Shown here one piece after another: positions 36,301-47,835 of a DNA stretch of 64,000 nucleotides; the stretch's first letter is position 1; the number at the start of each line of letters is the position of its first letter. The stretch lies in contig NW_006766910.1 of the NCBI RefSeq assembly GCF_000275845.1, positions 22,831 through 86,830 of the forward strand, in the 5' to 3' direction. The notes beneath the pieces are model-generated. The model saw only the letters and a list, made by a program, of their open reading frames with translations, was not told the DNA's origin and ran no database searches. The translations under genes and the position numbers were made by a program. The stretch is from Dichomitus squalens LYAD-421 SS1. Lineage: Eukaryota > Basidiomycota > Agaricomycetes > Polyporales > Polyporaceae.

Positions 36301-37075
36301 GCGTCGCAGAGTATCAGCCTCGGTTCGTTCAACGTGGCTCCCGTACTTGGATCGCTTGCCGCCCACATAGATCCTTTCACATGGGACGTTTCCGCCTTAC
36401 AATCGGTTGAAACAGGCGAAACAGAATCTACAGCATCTATCACACTCTATGCAGCCTCACCCAATTCTGGAGGAATAGAACAGATTAGGGCACCTCGGCA
36501 TTTCATTCGGAACACCGAGGAGATACCGCATGAAGATGGACGGGTTTTGGAAGTCTGAGGATGCGTGTAGCTAGATTAGTCAGGTGCCGGGAATTTCTGC
36601 TTGTCTCCTATGGCAATTGACGGACCACTGTCGCTGACAGATAGTTGCCATCATGATGCCGTAGAACATGGTGCGGTGCTCATAAACATTGAGGGAAGAT
36701 TCAGGCATAAGGAGAGACACGTCAGCTCCCTTAGGCAGGCTGAAAGTCGGGGTGGAAGTCTTACATCGAGATTGACAAGGACGAGTAGTCCACAGTCAGC
36801 GCCATCCTCGGAGCTTAGTACTAGGGGACAAAGAATGCAGAGCGCCAGACATCAATCCCATCGGCCAGGTTGGAATGATAAGGAGCAATCAGCGATGTTC
36901 GTCTGGACCGCTCGAAATGTATGGATAATTCCCAGGAGGAGACGGACATAGGAGCGCTGGTCTCAAGCCAGAAACCAGCGCATTGCATACCTGACGTCAG
37001 CATGTGCTGATTGGCTGGGCGCCGTTTGCCAATCAGCGCGCGCCAAACCACATGGGCTCCTTGGATCGGACGATC
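33370..37075. other. Left-arm-specific segment (~3.7 kb) carrying a DUF6533 gene
   Basis: Homology between arms runs up to about 33370 and resumes at about 37075, while the two matching points in the right arm (about 50030 and 49940) are almost adjacent. This interval was therefore inserted in the left arm or lost from the right. It contains the DUF6533 gene at 34773-36558. Apart from that gene, 33370-34772 shows no supported coding sequence. I see no terminal repeats or transposase. Confidence 0.6.
34773..36558 (+). CDS. DUF6533-type multi-pass membrane protein
   Basis: The start MTSPSPSAVSELVASYSLG joins to NYCVVAAAVMVVHDW, TVPREGRLF, ALLYFSNRYINLL and then LRAFALSQNW. It continues through GYHPTGVIHQILG, IAADTLLIAITW and the hallmark LTSILVSHFMLDLQEAY and LGSLAAHID, with a ~60-residue hydrophilic tail. 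It is a clear paralogue of 21741-23377 with the same intron positions. Two places need very small exons: AG at 35202-35203 (introns 35146-35201 and 35204-35264) and AT at 35678-35679 (introns 35624-35677 and 35680-35729). With these the frame is continuous; otherwise the gene is frameshifted. Function unknown, probably an integral membrane protein. Confidence 0.68.
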
Positions 37076-37981
37076 CGGTCGACTTGTTGAGGACGCCAGA
37101 TTGACATCTAACTTCATATCACCTCTCATCGACTCTCAAAATTCACATAGTCACCAACGTGTTCATCTTCAAGGCTAGACACGGGTATTGACCCTCGTCA
37201 GAATGGTACTATTTTCTGACGTCATCCCACAGTGGGTGTTGATGTCTACGCACCGGGAATGTCACCTTCGTCTTCGTCTCGTCACCATCGCAAAGCGAAG
37301 CATGGTCCCTTCCATGAGCTTCGACCAATGGGTGACGGCAGAGCCTCTGATATGAACACCTGTCATGTTGAGATCTCTCCGTGAAATTTTGACGAGACTG
37401 AACGTCGCATGGCAGACAAGCATGGCAGAGTATCGCAAGCTGCCTCGTCAGTCCGATTAAGCTTGCTAAAGTAAGCAGACACTCTATGTTGATTTTACCA
37501 TGGGAGCCCTGTCAGCCCATCCATGAGCTCTGGACATATCATTTACAGATGATCGCACCTGCGACCAACGGATCTTTGTTCTTGGACCATACAGATACAT
37601 AGGTGTTTATTCCGCCTCTCTACCGGATCCTGAGCTTCCTATCCCACAGACTATTCGTATTCAAGCCATAGGTTCAATGCGATTCGAAAGCTTGTAATCA
37701 TCTGAGCTTAACGACTCTAAGACGCACTTTAGACAGCACTGATTGACTTCATGACACATGGGGATTTCACAGCACAAGGAGCGCATGGCTCCTGGACATA
37801 CACAACCATGTCACTAGCATCTTCATCTATATCTACGTATGTTTCGCAGAGTAACGCTTGACAAGTACTTGCGATCACGCTAGAGCTATGATTGAAGTGT
37901 TCAGAATGTGGTGTTCCCGAAACAAATGCATAGACGTACTGCAGAACGACAATGTCAATTCCCATCCTGGTTCCCCCGCGA

Positions 37982-39246
37982 CTACCTTGTAGTCGTTTCC
38001 CCCTTCGCATCCATCTGAAATCCTGAAAGCTCCCTGCCAAGTGCAGCAACCTCCGTCTCCAGTGCCCCAAATACCGTCTCAGTACCCGCTGCGCTAGCGT
38101 CCCAGGAGATAGTGCGGGCCTTCGGCACTCCGTACATGGAGCTCTCCTGCTGAGAACCCTTCCACTCTGATGTCCCCGGAGCATCGGAGGTAGGCACATC
38201 CGGTCGCGTTGCAGGATAGTGTATACATCGATTCATGAGTGCTTCAGTCGAGGTGCCGGTGAGGGCGGATGTCATAGGTGAGGATGGTCTAGCGCCGTCT
38301 TGGGCTCCATAGTCGCTCCGCTCTGATTCATGGTGTGGGTTGAATGGTGTTGGATTCGTGATCGAGAAGAGATAGCGAGAGCGCCTGCGTAGGAGGAAAT
38401 ACACTCCTAGTGCTATCCCGATGAGGACCATAACACCTCCGAATACCGCTCCGAGCACCGTATCGAGGGGCGCCCTTGAAGAGGGGGACATGGTGGTAGT
38501 GACGAATACTGTGGAGGTAGTAGTGGAGGAGGTAGAGTACTTGGACGACTGAGTTTCGGATGCTGCTTTGTCCGCATCGGTCGTGTAGAGCAGGTAATCG
38601 AAGCAAATGAACGATTGGCCTTCACCTTCAGCGGAGATGACGAGTGTGTGAGGGCTGGGTGGCAGTTCGGTGATGGAGAATACTAGCTGATTATACAGAA
38701 TGATTCCGGTTTCATCGGGAGGGTGTGTGAAGTTGTCGAGCACTTTGCCATCGATAGAGAAAGTCATGTTTGTCTTTGTCGTGGTCTTGGTGACAGTGTT
38801 CGGGACAACATTGTACACATAGACCGCAGTCCCTGTGAAGTTGACGACAACCTGGGCGGGCCCATTTTGTGGAGTTGAGTCGTGCCAGGTTTGATTATAT
38901 ATCTCGAAGACATCGAGGACGCCTGGGGTCCAATGGGAGGTCGACCAGTCGTCCGTCTCAGAAGAATTGCCAGAATGCCAAGCCCCGATAGTTCCCGAAT
39001 GTTCGTCGGGTAGATACTGGGGGATGAATCCGGTCGTTGGGTCCCCGAAAGTATCATCGACAGTAACATTCACCAAGAGTGAAGTGCCAGTAACGATGAA
39101 AAGCGAGAAAGTGAATAGAGCGAGCCGTATCGCAACTAGTCAACCCGCCCCATACATTCATCAATACAACGCACAGTGAAGCAGGAAAAGCGGATATTAC
39201 CAGTTGGGTGATCGGAACTCCTAGAGCCTGCTCCGAGTACATCCAT
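37982..39246 (-). CDS. Single-pass membrane protein A, left copy
   Basis: Two exons (39201-39246 and 37982-39135) give 399 aa. A short N-terminus is followed by a signal-peptide-like stretch (LALFTFSLFIVTGTSLL). Then comes a ~190-residue ectodomain with several N-glycosylation sequons (NVT, NQT, NMT, NFT) and the motifs TWHDSTP and FTGTAVYVYNVVPN. A Ser/Thr-rich stalk, one transmembrane helix (about LGAVFGGVMVLIGIALGVYF) followed by LLRRR, and a cytoplasmic tail ending in a heptad-like ETEVAALGRELSGF complete it. I know this ectodomain plan (TWHD..., FTGTAVYVY) from large agaricomycete families of unknown function; a lectin-like beta-sandwich is a guess. Middle ectodomain differs from the other three copies. 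Confidence 0.85.
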
Positions 39247-40752
39247 CTGTTCTTCTGTGTCAACGAAAGAGCCGTATGTGATGGCGGATGAGGCTGAGTA
39301 GCTTGAATCAGGGGAACGGGTGTATTGATACGCAAACTCTCCAGAATAGCCTAGCTTTTTAAGTCTGATAGTCGGCGGGATGATTCGTACTCGTGAATTC
39401 AGCAACGGCAACGGTCAATTGTGACGTGTTTCTAGCGACGTCAACTGAGCTGGGGTGCAACAGGTCTAGATGATCATGGCGTTGCAGAATCAAATGGACG
39501 CCCAACTTCGTGAACTACACTGTACAGGGAACCGCTGGGCGCCGTTTTCTAATCAGTCCACCCCGAACCATAACTTTGATTCAATTGACCTCCGTCGACG
39601 CTACGGTGGCTGTTCGGCTTTTGAGAAAAAATGGCTCATCTGTCACAAAATCATTCTCAAAGATTCGCCAAGATAGTCAGAATGACAAGCCCTGGCCTAC
39701 AGCCTACGTCTCAACCAGGGACTTATGGGACGGCGATGACAAGGTCAGTTCCTAATATGCGCGCAGGACAGCAGGGTGGTATATTTTTGCGATAGAGGTC
39801 TAAAGAGGAGATGCAGACACGGGCTCACACCTCGAGTACCATGACACCTCGCGCAACATGCATTCTATGATCTAATTTTATCCTTGCATGATCCGGATCT
39901 TATCTGGCGTGATTGCCGTACCATCATGCGCCCTAGCTCCGCCCTGCTCTTGGTTTACGAGCACCAGGTGGCGTACCTCACAATACCCTCCGCTACCGAT
40001 TGTTGAAGTTTGATAGTTGCCACTGTAACCATGCGATGGACGCTACAACCGGAGCGCTCAGTGCTCTACAAGACAAGAGATGCTTTCGCTGACGACAAAC
40101 ATGGAAGATGTTCTCCACGACCAATACGCTTCCATCGAATGTGATCCGAACCCATCTGTCAATCACTCTCTGCTATGAAAAGCAGTACTCTTACGCCTTC
40201 TAGTTGCAAAAACACCCCGTGGTCAGCACGTGCTAAGGTGTACTCGAGTCAACATCGCGTACAACGGACGCAGTTCAAATGACGGAGGCCTGCGAACTCA
40301 GTCACCGAATGATCGACCTGGGCGTGGCAGTATGCCCGCATGCTGTCCATGTCGTTCCCTAAGAGCTGTCACTACAGGCCTGTCATCGTTAAGCACAAAT
40401 AGCGATACTATCATCGCGAACGTGCTCTATGCCTGTAGCGACCATGTGCCTTCAGTTCCAACTTGGATCTAGCTCACTCTGGGGTATGAACCTATACTGG
40501 CTTCAAAAACGTCATGCGATGTTGTTTTCGCACAGGTTATCGTATGTATAGACAGATCGTCATCATTGAGGTTTGGATAATATGACAGTTCTCGGAAATA
40601 TGGCAAAGGTAGCTTTTCTGCTCCCGAGCCATACGATCCCGGTTCATCTCGGCATATAGTGCTCCTCAAACGAGTCCCTCGTGCGAGTCCCCCTGTACAG
40701 TCCCCTCCTCAATCCAAGCCACTGAGCCCCAACCAGAAGCAAAAAGGAAAGA
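39247..40752. other. Spacer between divergent A and B genes (left arm)
   Basis: Bidirectional promoter region, since gene A runs left and gene B runs right. Parts (about 39440-39760 and 40470-40670) are conserved in the right-arm spacer. No coding sequence supported. Confidence 0.55.
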
Positions 40753-42050
40753 ATGAGTAGACTATCAGGAGGCTTCAATCATCTAGTTGGTACGCCCATC
40801 TAGAAATACCTCACTGAGCGCTATGCTAATAATCGGACGGTGCGCGTCGCCAAGTTGCAATATGGCCTGTTATATTCCCTCTTTCCCTTCTCTTCACCAG
40901 GGCCACGTCCCTCTTGGTGAACGTTACTGTCGATGACACCTTTGGCGACCCAACAACAGGAGCCATTCCCCAATATCTTCCAAACGATCCTCCGGGAACT
41001 ATCGGGGCATGGCATGCCGGTAACTCCACGGAGACAGACGACTGGTCGACCTCTCATTGGACCCCAGGCGTCCTCGATCTCTTCAAAATATATAACCAAA
41101 CCTGGCATGCCTCTACCCCGGCAAACGGACCGGCCCAGGTTGTCGTTAGCTTCACAGGGACTGCCGTCTACGTATATGATGTCGTCCCGAACATGGTCTT
41201 CGAGACGGTCACAACTTCCAACATGACGTTCGCTATCGATGGCTCGGTCCTCGGCAACTTCACTCATTCGCCCGACCCGTCCGGGGAGATCCTGTACAAC
41301 CAGCTAGTGTACTCCAATACCGAACTCGAACCCGCTACGCACACCATCGTCATCTCCGCAGAAGGCGAAAACCACTCTTTCATTCTATTCGATTACCTGA
41401 TCTACACTACCGAGAGTAGCGACGAAACTCCCTCGCGCTCATCCTCTCAGACCTCGTCCTCCAGTAGCTCTACAGCCAGTTCGACGGTATTTGTCACTAC
41501 CACAGTGTCGCCCTCATCAAGAGTACCTCTCGGCGCAGTGCTCGGGGCCGTATTTGGCGGTGTCGTGCTCCTCCTCGCCACATTGATCGGGGCCTACTTC
41601 CTCCTCCGGAGGCACTCCAAACCTCACTCTTCATCAACATCAGCTCGTGCATACCCCACAAGGACAAATGGCAGCGATAGGACCGAGGACGGCGCCGACT
41701 CACAATCTTCTACGATCGCATTCGCAACGGCCCCAGCCGGGGCACTTATGACGCAGACGCAGTCTACAGACTCTCCCGTGTCGCAGGGGGCTTCCTCCTT
41801 CGCTTCTCCCGAGCCGTCAAAGCGGCAAGTGGTCATAAGCCGGAGAATCCAGACTCTACAACGGGAGTTATCCATGCTCTCAGCGTCCAGTCCCTCCATC
41901 AGGTCTGGGGACACCGGAGAAGGCACCGAGACGGTGGTTCGTGCGCTGGAGACGGAGGTTGCAGCACTGCGCCGCGAGCTTGCAGGTTTCAGCTCGCAGC
42001 TGCATGGAGACCGGAGGACTACAGAAGCGCCGCCAGGGTACCAGGAATAG
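40753..42050 (+). CDS. Single-pass membrane protein B, left copy
   Basis: Exons 40753-40789 and 40855-42050 give 410 aa. Architecture is that of protein A: signal-peptide-like hydrophobic start, ectodomain with VNVTVDDTFGDPTTG, TSHWTPGVLDLF, TWHASTPANGPAQ and FTGTAVYVYDVVPN, a Ser/Thr-rich stalk, one helix (AVLGAVFGGVVLLLATLIGA), an RR stop-transfer, and a tail with a predicted short coiled coil (ETEVAALRRELAGF) ending PPGYQE. Mirrored by 44895-46185. Role unknown; a cell-surface sensor or adhesin is conceivable but not shown. Confidence 0.86.
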
Positions 42051-42270
42051 CCGCAACGGTGTCGCGAAACTGTGAGTCCATGGGTCATTCCAGGAGATGC
42101 CCGAGTCTGCAAGCTTGGGCCATAGCGGCAGCATCATCGCATATGCCAGAAACACGAACACGGCGACGCTTGCTTCATATACCCTGACCTTGATCGTTCA
42201 TAGCATGAACATTGACAGCGTTGCCGAGTTGGTTCCTTGTGTACCCATACCTGTTTCCCTCTCGCTTGGG

Positions 42271-42529
42271 TTCCGACCATCTCTCCCTTCCCGCAGGTCG
42301 CTTGCCCTATACGTACGGTCTGGCTTGACAATTGACTAGAATCTGCCTTGCATCATAATCCTCGAATACTCCAGTCTCAGTACCTGCTCCTCTTTACTAC
42401 GTCAACTGGCACGAAGTTTCATCCATATCTATGTCCATTTAAGGCGCCACTGCACGAATGTATTGTGGTCAGGTAGACCGCGCACGGGAACGAGCACCTC
42501 ACCTGGTGTGCGAGATTACAGAGACAATC
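42271..42529. other. Loop flank
   Basis: Unique sequence between the inner end of the left arm and the HAL2 stop codon. Nothing recognised. Confidence 0.5.
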
Positions 42530-43888
42530 CTACGACCGGCTCTGCGCCTCCTCCTCCGCCTTCGCTTGCTTGATAGCAGCGATCACCTTCTCGTGGACAT
42601 CCTTCCCAGACGCCACGATCCCGTAGTTCTCGCCCAGCAACCGCCCGAGGCCGAAATCGAGGGGCTCCCCCCGCCCATCCGAGATGACGCCGCCTGCTTC
42701 TTCGATAAGTATCGACCCGGCTGCGTGATCCTGCGGATGACAGCAATTCTCAGCACTGGAAGGCAGCGCTCGGCGAGGACACGCACCCAGATCTTCTCCT
42801 TGTACCCCGACCCGACCGGCATCCGCAGATACACACCTCCGTCGCCCCTTGCAAGCGCACAATATTTGGCTTGGCTGTCCATCCTCGTCGGTGCCCGCGT
42901 CACGCCCAGAATCTCGCCGACGCGCTCGTTGAAGCTCAGCTTCGAGTGTGCCTTCTCTACGCTCTCTAGGAAGTTCAGTGTCTCTGGGGTGGACGACGGA
43001 ATCGCCAACTTCGTCCGCTCCCCACCGAAAGCGTTGTCAAGCGGGAGTTGGTATGCGCCCTGCCCGCGCACCGCGAAGAAGATGCAGCCACGCGTACTGA
43101 AGGGGTTCGAGGCCGTCACAGGGAGATTCGGGCAGCCTATGACGCCGAGCTCGACGCGGGCGTCGACGAGGAGCGCGAGGCAGACGGCATATTGCTCACC
43201 GCGGAGGAAGCCCTTTGTGCCGTCGATAGGATCGAGGGTCCAAATTCCTGTGGGATAGCTTTAGGGGCGACGTCGAGAAGGCGCAGGGTATCGTGAAAAT
43301 TGGAAGACCATCCACAGCACGCTGTTGTCTGCACAGTCGCGCGTGCGAGATGTTTCCGAGCATGCCTGACTCTGTCGTGCAAGCGAGAAAACAGATGGGA
43401 TGCATCACTCACGTCCTGTTGGACCACCATCGTAGTTTCCGCGGTCAATCGCGTCCAACAACTGGTCAGCTGTCCGCGCATGGTTCGGCCCCAATCCCCA
43501 TTCCTCCTTCTCTCCAGGCCGGAGCTCCGCCGTCAAAGTCTCGTTCGCGAGCTGGACGATGCGATCGCGCAGCGCCTTCCCAGAATCTACACGAAGATCG
43601 GCAGCATCCTCCTCCCCAACGATAGGGTCGTCCGGGAATGTACGGCCGAGGATTGTGTTGATGACCGCCTGCGCGGAGAAGTCGCCCACTGCGAATACCA
43701 TCTGTCTCCATCGCGCAAATAGTAAGGAAAGGCGCACCTGTGACCGGGCTCTTATCGTCCTTCGTCAGAGTCTCCTGCTTGACAAGCTTGTTGAAGACCG
43801 ACGCGGTGAGGACGCACGCCCTTCGCACCGCGGCGATTGCGACCTGCGTTTCGGCGGCGTAGAGGCGTGCAGAGTCGTTAGCGGCCAT
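42530..43888 (-). CDS. MET22: 3'(2'),5'-bisphosphate nucleotidase (PAP phosphatase)
   Basis: Four exons (43738-43888, 43413-43688, 42787-43247, 42530-42730) give 362 aa, about the length of yeast Met22/Hal2 (357). Inositol-phosphatase-superfamily metal site: VGEE (about 74-77), DPIDGT (about 148-153) and WDHAAG with EEAGG (about 296-310). KDDKSPVT and FPDDPIVGEE near the start are diagnostic of this subfamily. The enzyme removes the 3'-phosphate of PAP/PAPS, protecting sulfate assimilation and RNA processing, and in yeast is a target of Na+/Li+ toxicity. It sits alone in the loop of the inverted duplication and is the only intact copy; three decayed partial copies lie at the outer edges of the arms. 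No defect seen. Confidence 0.93.
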
Positions 43889-44679
43889 GGATGAGAGGAA
43901 GCTCCAAGATTACCGGAGCTGCGAGGATGGCAGAGACGGTGGGTCTTAAGGCGTTGAGCAGCATCCGGGGCGAGCGAGTGAGGAGAGGGCGATTGGGCCC
44001 TGGGGAACGCGATGAGCTCAGCGCATCGTGAGAAAAGGACAAGCGCACGTTGCCGCCAACCGCGAGCGCGCGGTTTCGAAGTTCGAACGCTGCGGCATGC
44101 ATGATGGGCTCGCTCAGCATTCCGAATTCTCTCTACCAAGTCACGCAGACCGTAGCGGCCAAATAGGACAGATGTGAGTGGTCCAAGATTGCTTGGGTAT
44201 GCCGGGGAGTACAACATATACACATTATCTCCTCTGACACTGACTCGACGTCTGGCACCTGCACGACCACACGTCTTACTCTCATTTCGTTAGCAGATGT
44301 ACCTGACTCCTGCCACAGTCGACGCAATGTGTGATCGTGAAAACGGACGAAGAGAACTTGTGCGGTGTTCAACAATCACCTAGGACCACGGTAACGCTTC
44401 AGCTAAGAACTTAAGTTACAAACGATGGTCCCCGGACGTACCGACGTGGATGTCGCAGTCGCAGCATTCCGAAGTCCCTGCGGGGGTCCAAGCATGATTC
44501 TCTAGAGACACCACCGGCAGCCGCGTCTCGAGTTCCTGTGACGCACCTCGTTTCCCTGCGAGCGCAACAGGGATGCCCGAAAAACAGAAGCATCCGAGGA
44601 CCCCGACCTAAAGCAACTACCAAGCCAGACCGTACGCGCAGGTAAAGCAACCTGCGGGATGGGAATCATCGTCGGAAGG
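43889..44679. other. Loop region 5' of MET22
   Basis: Presumed promoter of MET22 followed by unique sequence up to the inner end of the right arm. No other gene seen. Confidence 0.5.
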
Positions 44680-44894
44680 GATAGAGGCGCAGGTATGGGT
44701 AATTACACAAGGAACTAACTCGACAACGCTGTCATAGCTCATGCTATGAACGATCAAGGTCCGGGTAAATAAAGCAAGCGCCGCCTTGTTCGTGTTTCTG
44801 GCATATGCGATGGTACTGCCGCTGTGGCCTTAGCTTTCAGACTCGGGCATCTCCTGAAGTGACTCATGAACTCACAGTGGCGATTCTACTGCAG

Positions 44895-46185
44895 CTATTC
44901 CCGGTACCCGGGCGGAGCCTCCGTAGTCGTCCAATCTCCATGCAGCCGCAAGCCGAAACCCGCAAGCTCGCGGCGCAATGCTGCAATCTCCGTCTCCAGC
45001 GCACGAACCACCGTCACAGTACCTTCTCCGGTGTTGCCTGACCTGATGGAGGGGCTCGACGCTGAGAGTACGGACATCTCCCGCTGTAGCGTCTGGATTC
45101 TGCGGCTTATGGCCGCGAGCCGCTTTGACGGCTTTGGAGAAGGCTCGGAAGAAGCAGGGAGGAGATCCCCTTGCGACAGTGGCGAGTTTGTAGACTGCGG
45201 CATAAGTGCTCTAGCTGGGGCTGTAGCGAACGCGGTCATGGAGGAGGATCGTGAATCGGCCCCCCTTTCGGCTCTATCGCTGCCGCTGGTCCCTGCGGGA
45301 TTTGCACGAGCTGATGTTAATGAAGAATGAAGTTGGTAGTGCCTCCGGAAGAGGAAATAGGCTCCGCTCAATGTGGCGAGGAGGAACACGACGCCGCCAA
45401 TTACAGCTCCGAGCACTGCGCCGAGAGGTACTTTCTGCGAGGGCGACACTGTGGTAGTGACGAATAGCGTTGAGCCAGCTGTAGAGGTAGTGGAAGACGA
45501 GGTCGGAGATGACGAGGAAGTTATGTCGCTACTCTCGGTAGTGTAAATCAGGTAATCGAAAAGAATGTTGGAGTGATTATCGCCGTCGGCGGAGATGACG
45601 ATCGTGTGAGGAGTGAGTTCGAGTGTGGTGTTGGAGTACACAAGCTGATTGTACAATGTTACCCCCGATTGGTCTGGCGTGTGGACGAAGCTTCCGACAA
45701 CCGAGTCATCGATGGCGAACGTCATGTTGGAAGTTGTGACTGTCTCGAAGACCATGTTCGGGACGACATTATAAATGTAGACGGCAGTCCCTGTGAAGCT
45801 GAAGACAACCTGGGCCGGTCCGTTCGCTGGTGTTGAGTCATGCCAGGTTTGATTACGTATCTCGAATACATCGAGTACGCCTGCAGTCCAATGGGAGGTT
45901 CTCCAGTGGTCTGTCTCTGTAGCATTACCGGCATGCCATACCCCAGGAGGATCGTTTGGTAGATATTGGGGAATTACTCCGGTTGTGGGATCGCCAAAGG
46001 TGTCATCGACGGTTATGTTCACCAGGAGGGAGGTGGCCCCAGTCACGAGAAGAGAAAGAGGGAATATGGCAGGCCGTATGGCAACTTGGCGACCCGCACC
46101 GTCCGATCATCAGCATACCGCATAGTGAGGAATTCTGTATGGGCGTACCATTTGGATAATCAGACCCAACTGCTCGTCCACCCAT
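44895..46185 (-). CDS. Single-pass membrane protein B, right copy
   Basis: Exons 46149-46185 and 44895-46084 give 408 aa. It is co-linear with B at 40753-42050: the same signal-like start (FPLSLLVTGATSLL), VNITVDDTFGDPTTG, TWHDSTPANGPAQ, FTGTAVYIYNVVPN, Ser/Thr stalk, helix with the GAVIGG motif, and tail ending PPGYRE. Exon 1 differs from the other B copy, while the exon 1/intron border is conserved. Both copies are open throughout, so both may be functional. Confidence 0.86.
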
Positions 46186-47835
46186 TCTCCCCTCTTCGTT
46201 CTTGGAGGAGTCGTGTAGGGTCTTTATCGGAGCTCAGCGGCTTGGATCGTGCAGGGGTCCGTACAGTGAGATTCGCACGAGAGACTCGTACGATGAGCAC
46301 TATATGCCAAGGACCGCAACGAAGCGAGTTGAACCTTATAGCTCGGGAGAAGAGCATCAGGGACTCTATGGTTCCCGCCCGGCACTGTCATGATATCAGA
46401 ATCTCATCGCTCAATAGCGACGAACCTATACATATGATTACCTGTCCGAAAGCGACATCGCATGACGTTCGTAAAGCCAGCATAGGTCCATACTCCAGAG
46501 TGGGCTAGATTCAATGTAGGATTAAAGCACATGGTCGCTACAAGTATAGACCACATTTGCAATAGACAGGACTGTAGCGACAGCTCTAAGGGAACAGCAT
46601 ACTAGAGCAGGAGTAGAAATCCAAGTGAGTCCCAGCGCGCGTCTTGGGACACGATCGCGCCCGTTGATGTATCATGTCTGGTGGTAGGCAAATATACTGC
46701 CACGCTTCAGTCGATCACTCTACGACTGGATTTGCACGATTCGTGGTTTGTTTTGCACGCAATGTTGACTTGAGTATAGCTTGGTACGTTCTGACCGCGG
46801 GGTGTATATGGCCAGCGGTGAGACGGAGAAAGGAAGCTCCCTCGCAATAAGCTGGGTATTACGTGTTCGTGGTAAGAAGAGTATAGCCGCGAGAGTGATT
46901 GACAGATGGGCTCCGATCGGATCGGAAGGAAGTGTGTTAGTTATGGATGAGATCTTCCGCTTTCGTCGTCTTTGAGGGAATCTCTTGTCTTGTAGGGCAC
47001 CGAGTCTTCCAATCGAAGCGTTTACAGCATGGTTGCGGTGGAAACCCTGGAGCTGTCACCAATCAGTAATGGAAGGCATCTCATGGTACGCCGCCTAGTG
47101 TTCTTGAAGAAAGAGTTGGGCGGGGCTAGTACGGACAACGGTACAGCACTTACGCTAGACAATATTCTTCTGATAATGCGAAACTCAAAATGTACCAGCG
47201 AAATGATTCTGCGCAACGTGTGATGTCATTCGTGGTGTGAACCTGCCTTTATCCCTTGATAGCGAACAATTGATTTCCGTCTCCTGCTGTCCTGCGCGAA
47301 AAGTAGAAACTGAACTCGGCGTCGCCATCCCATGAACCCCTGGTCTAGACGTAGGCTTGAGGCCAGAGCTCTTCATTCTGACTAGCTCGGTGAATCTTTG
47401 AGGGTGACTTTGTGAGGGATGAACCATATTTGCTCGAAAGCTGAACAGTCATTGTACAGTGGACGGAGCGCATAACCAAGGATATTGTTCGGCACGGACT
47501 GATTAGTGTCACATGGCGCCCAGCAGTTCCCTGTATAGCGTAGTTCATTAACGTTGAGAATCCATTTGATTCTGCAAAGTCATGATCATCTAGACCTGTT
47601 GCATCGCAACTCAGTTGACGTCACGAAAAACACGTCGCAATTGAGCGTTGCCATTTCCAATATCATGAGTGCGAATCATCCCTCCAAATATCAGACTTAA
47701 AAGCTAGCCTAAAGTTCTGGAGAGTTTGCCTGCCAGTACACCCGTTACCCTGATTCAACCACCCCATCCACCGATTCAAGCTACTCAGCCTTAACCACCA
47801 TCACATACGGCTCTTTCGGTGTCACATAAGAACAG
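46186..47835. other. Spacer between divergent B and A genes (right arm)
   Basis: Counterpart of 39247-40752. Blocks near 46380-46560 and 47280-47580 match the left arm in reverse; the middle is poorly alignable. No gene seen. Confidence 0.5.

Larger units (their letters stand above)
30430..42270 (+). repeat. Left arm of large inverted duplication
   Basis: Pairs with 44680-52806 in reverse orientation. Matching blocks run outward from the loop: 3' flank of gene B (about 42080-42260 with 44690-44880), gene B (40753-42050 with 44895-46185), the B-A spacer (about 39440-39760 with 47280-47580), gene A (37982-39246 with 47836-49099), the A-ACR3 spacer (about 37075-37600 with 49560-49940), ACR3 (31553-33166 with 50178-51805), and the HAL2 relic (30430-30870 with 52460-52806). 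It carries about 3.7 kb absent from the other arm. Confidence 0.85.

Noticed and set aside
42458..43258. A 266-residue open frame on the plus strand.
   Set aside because: It is antisense to MET22 exons 3 and 4, which carry the catalytic motifs.
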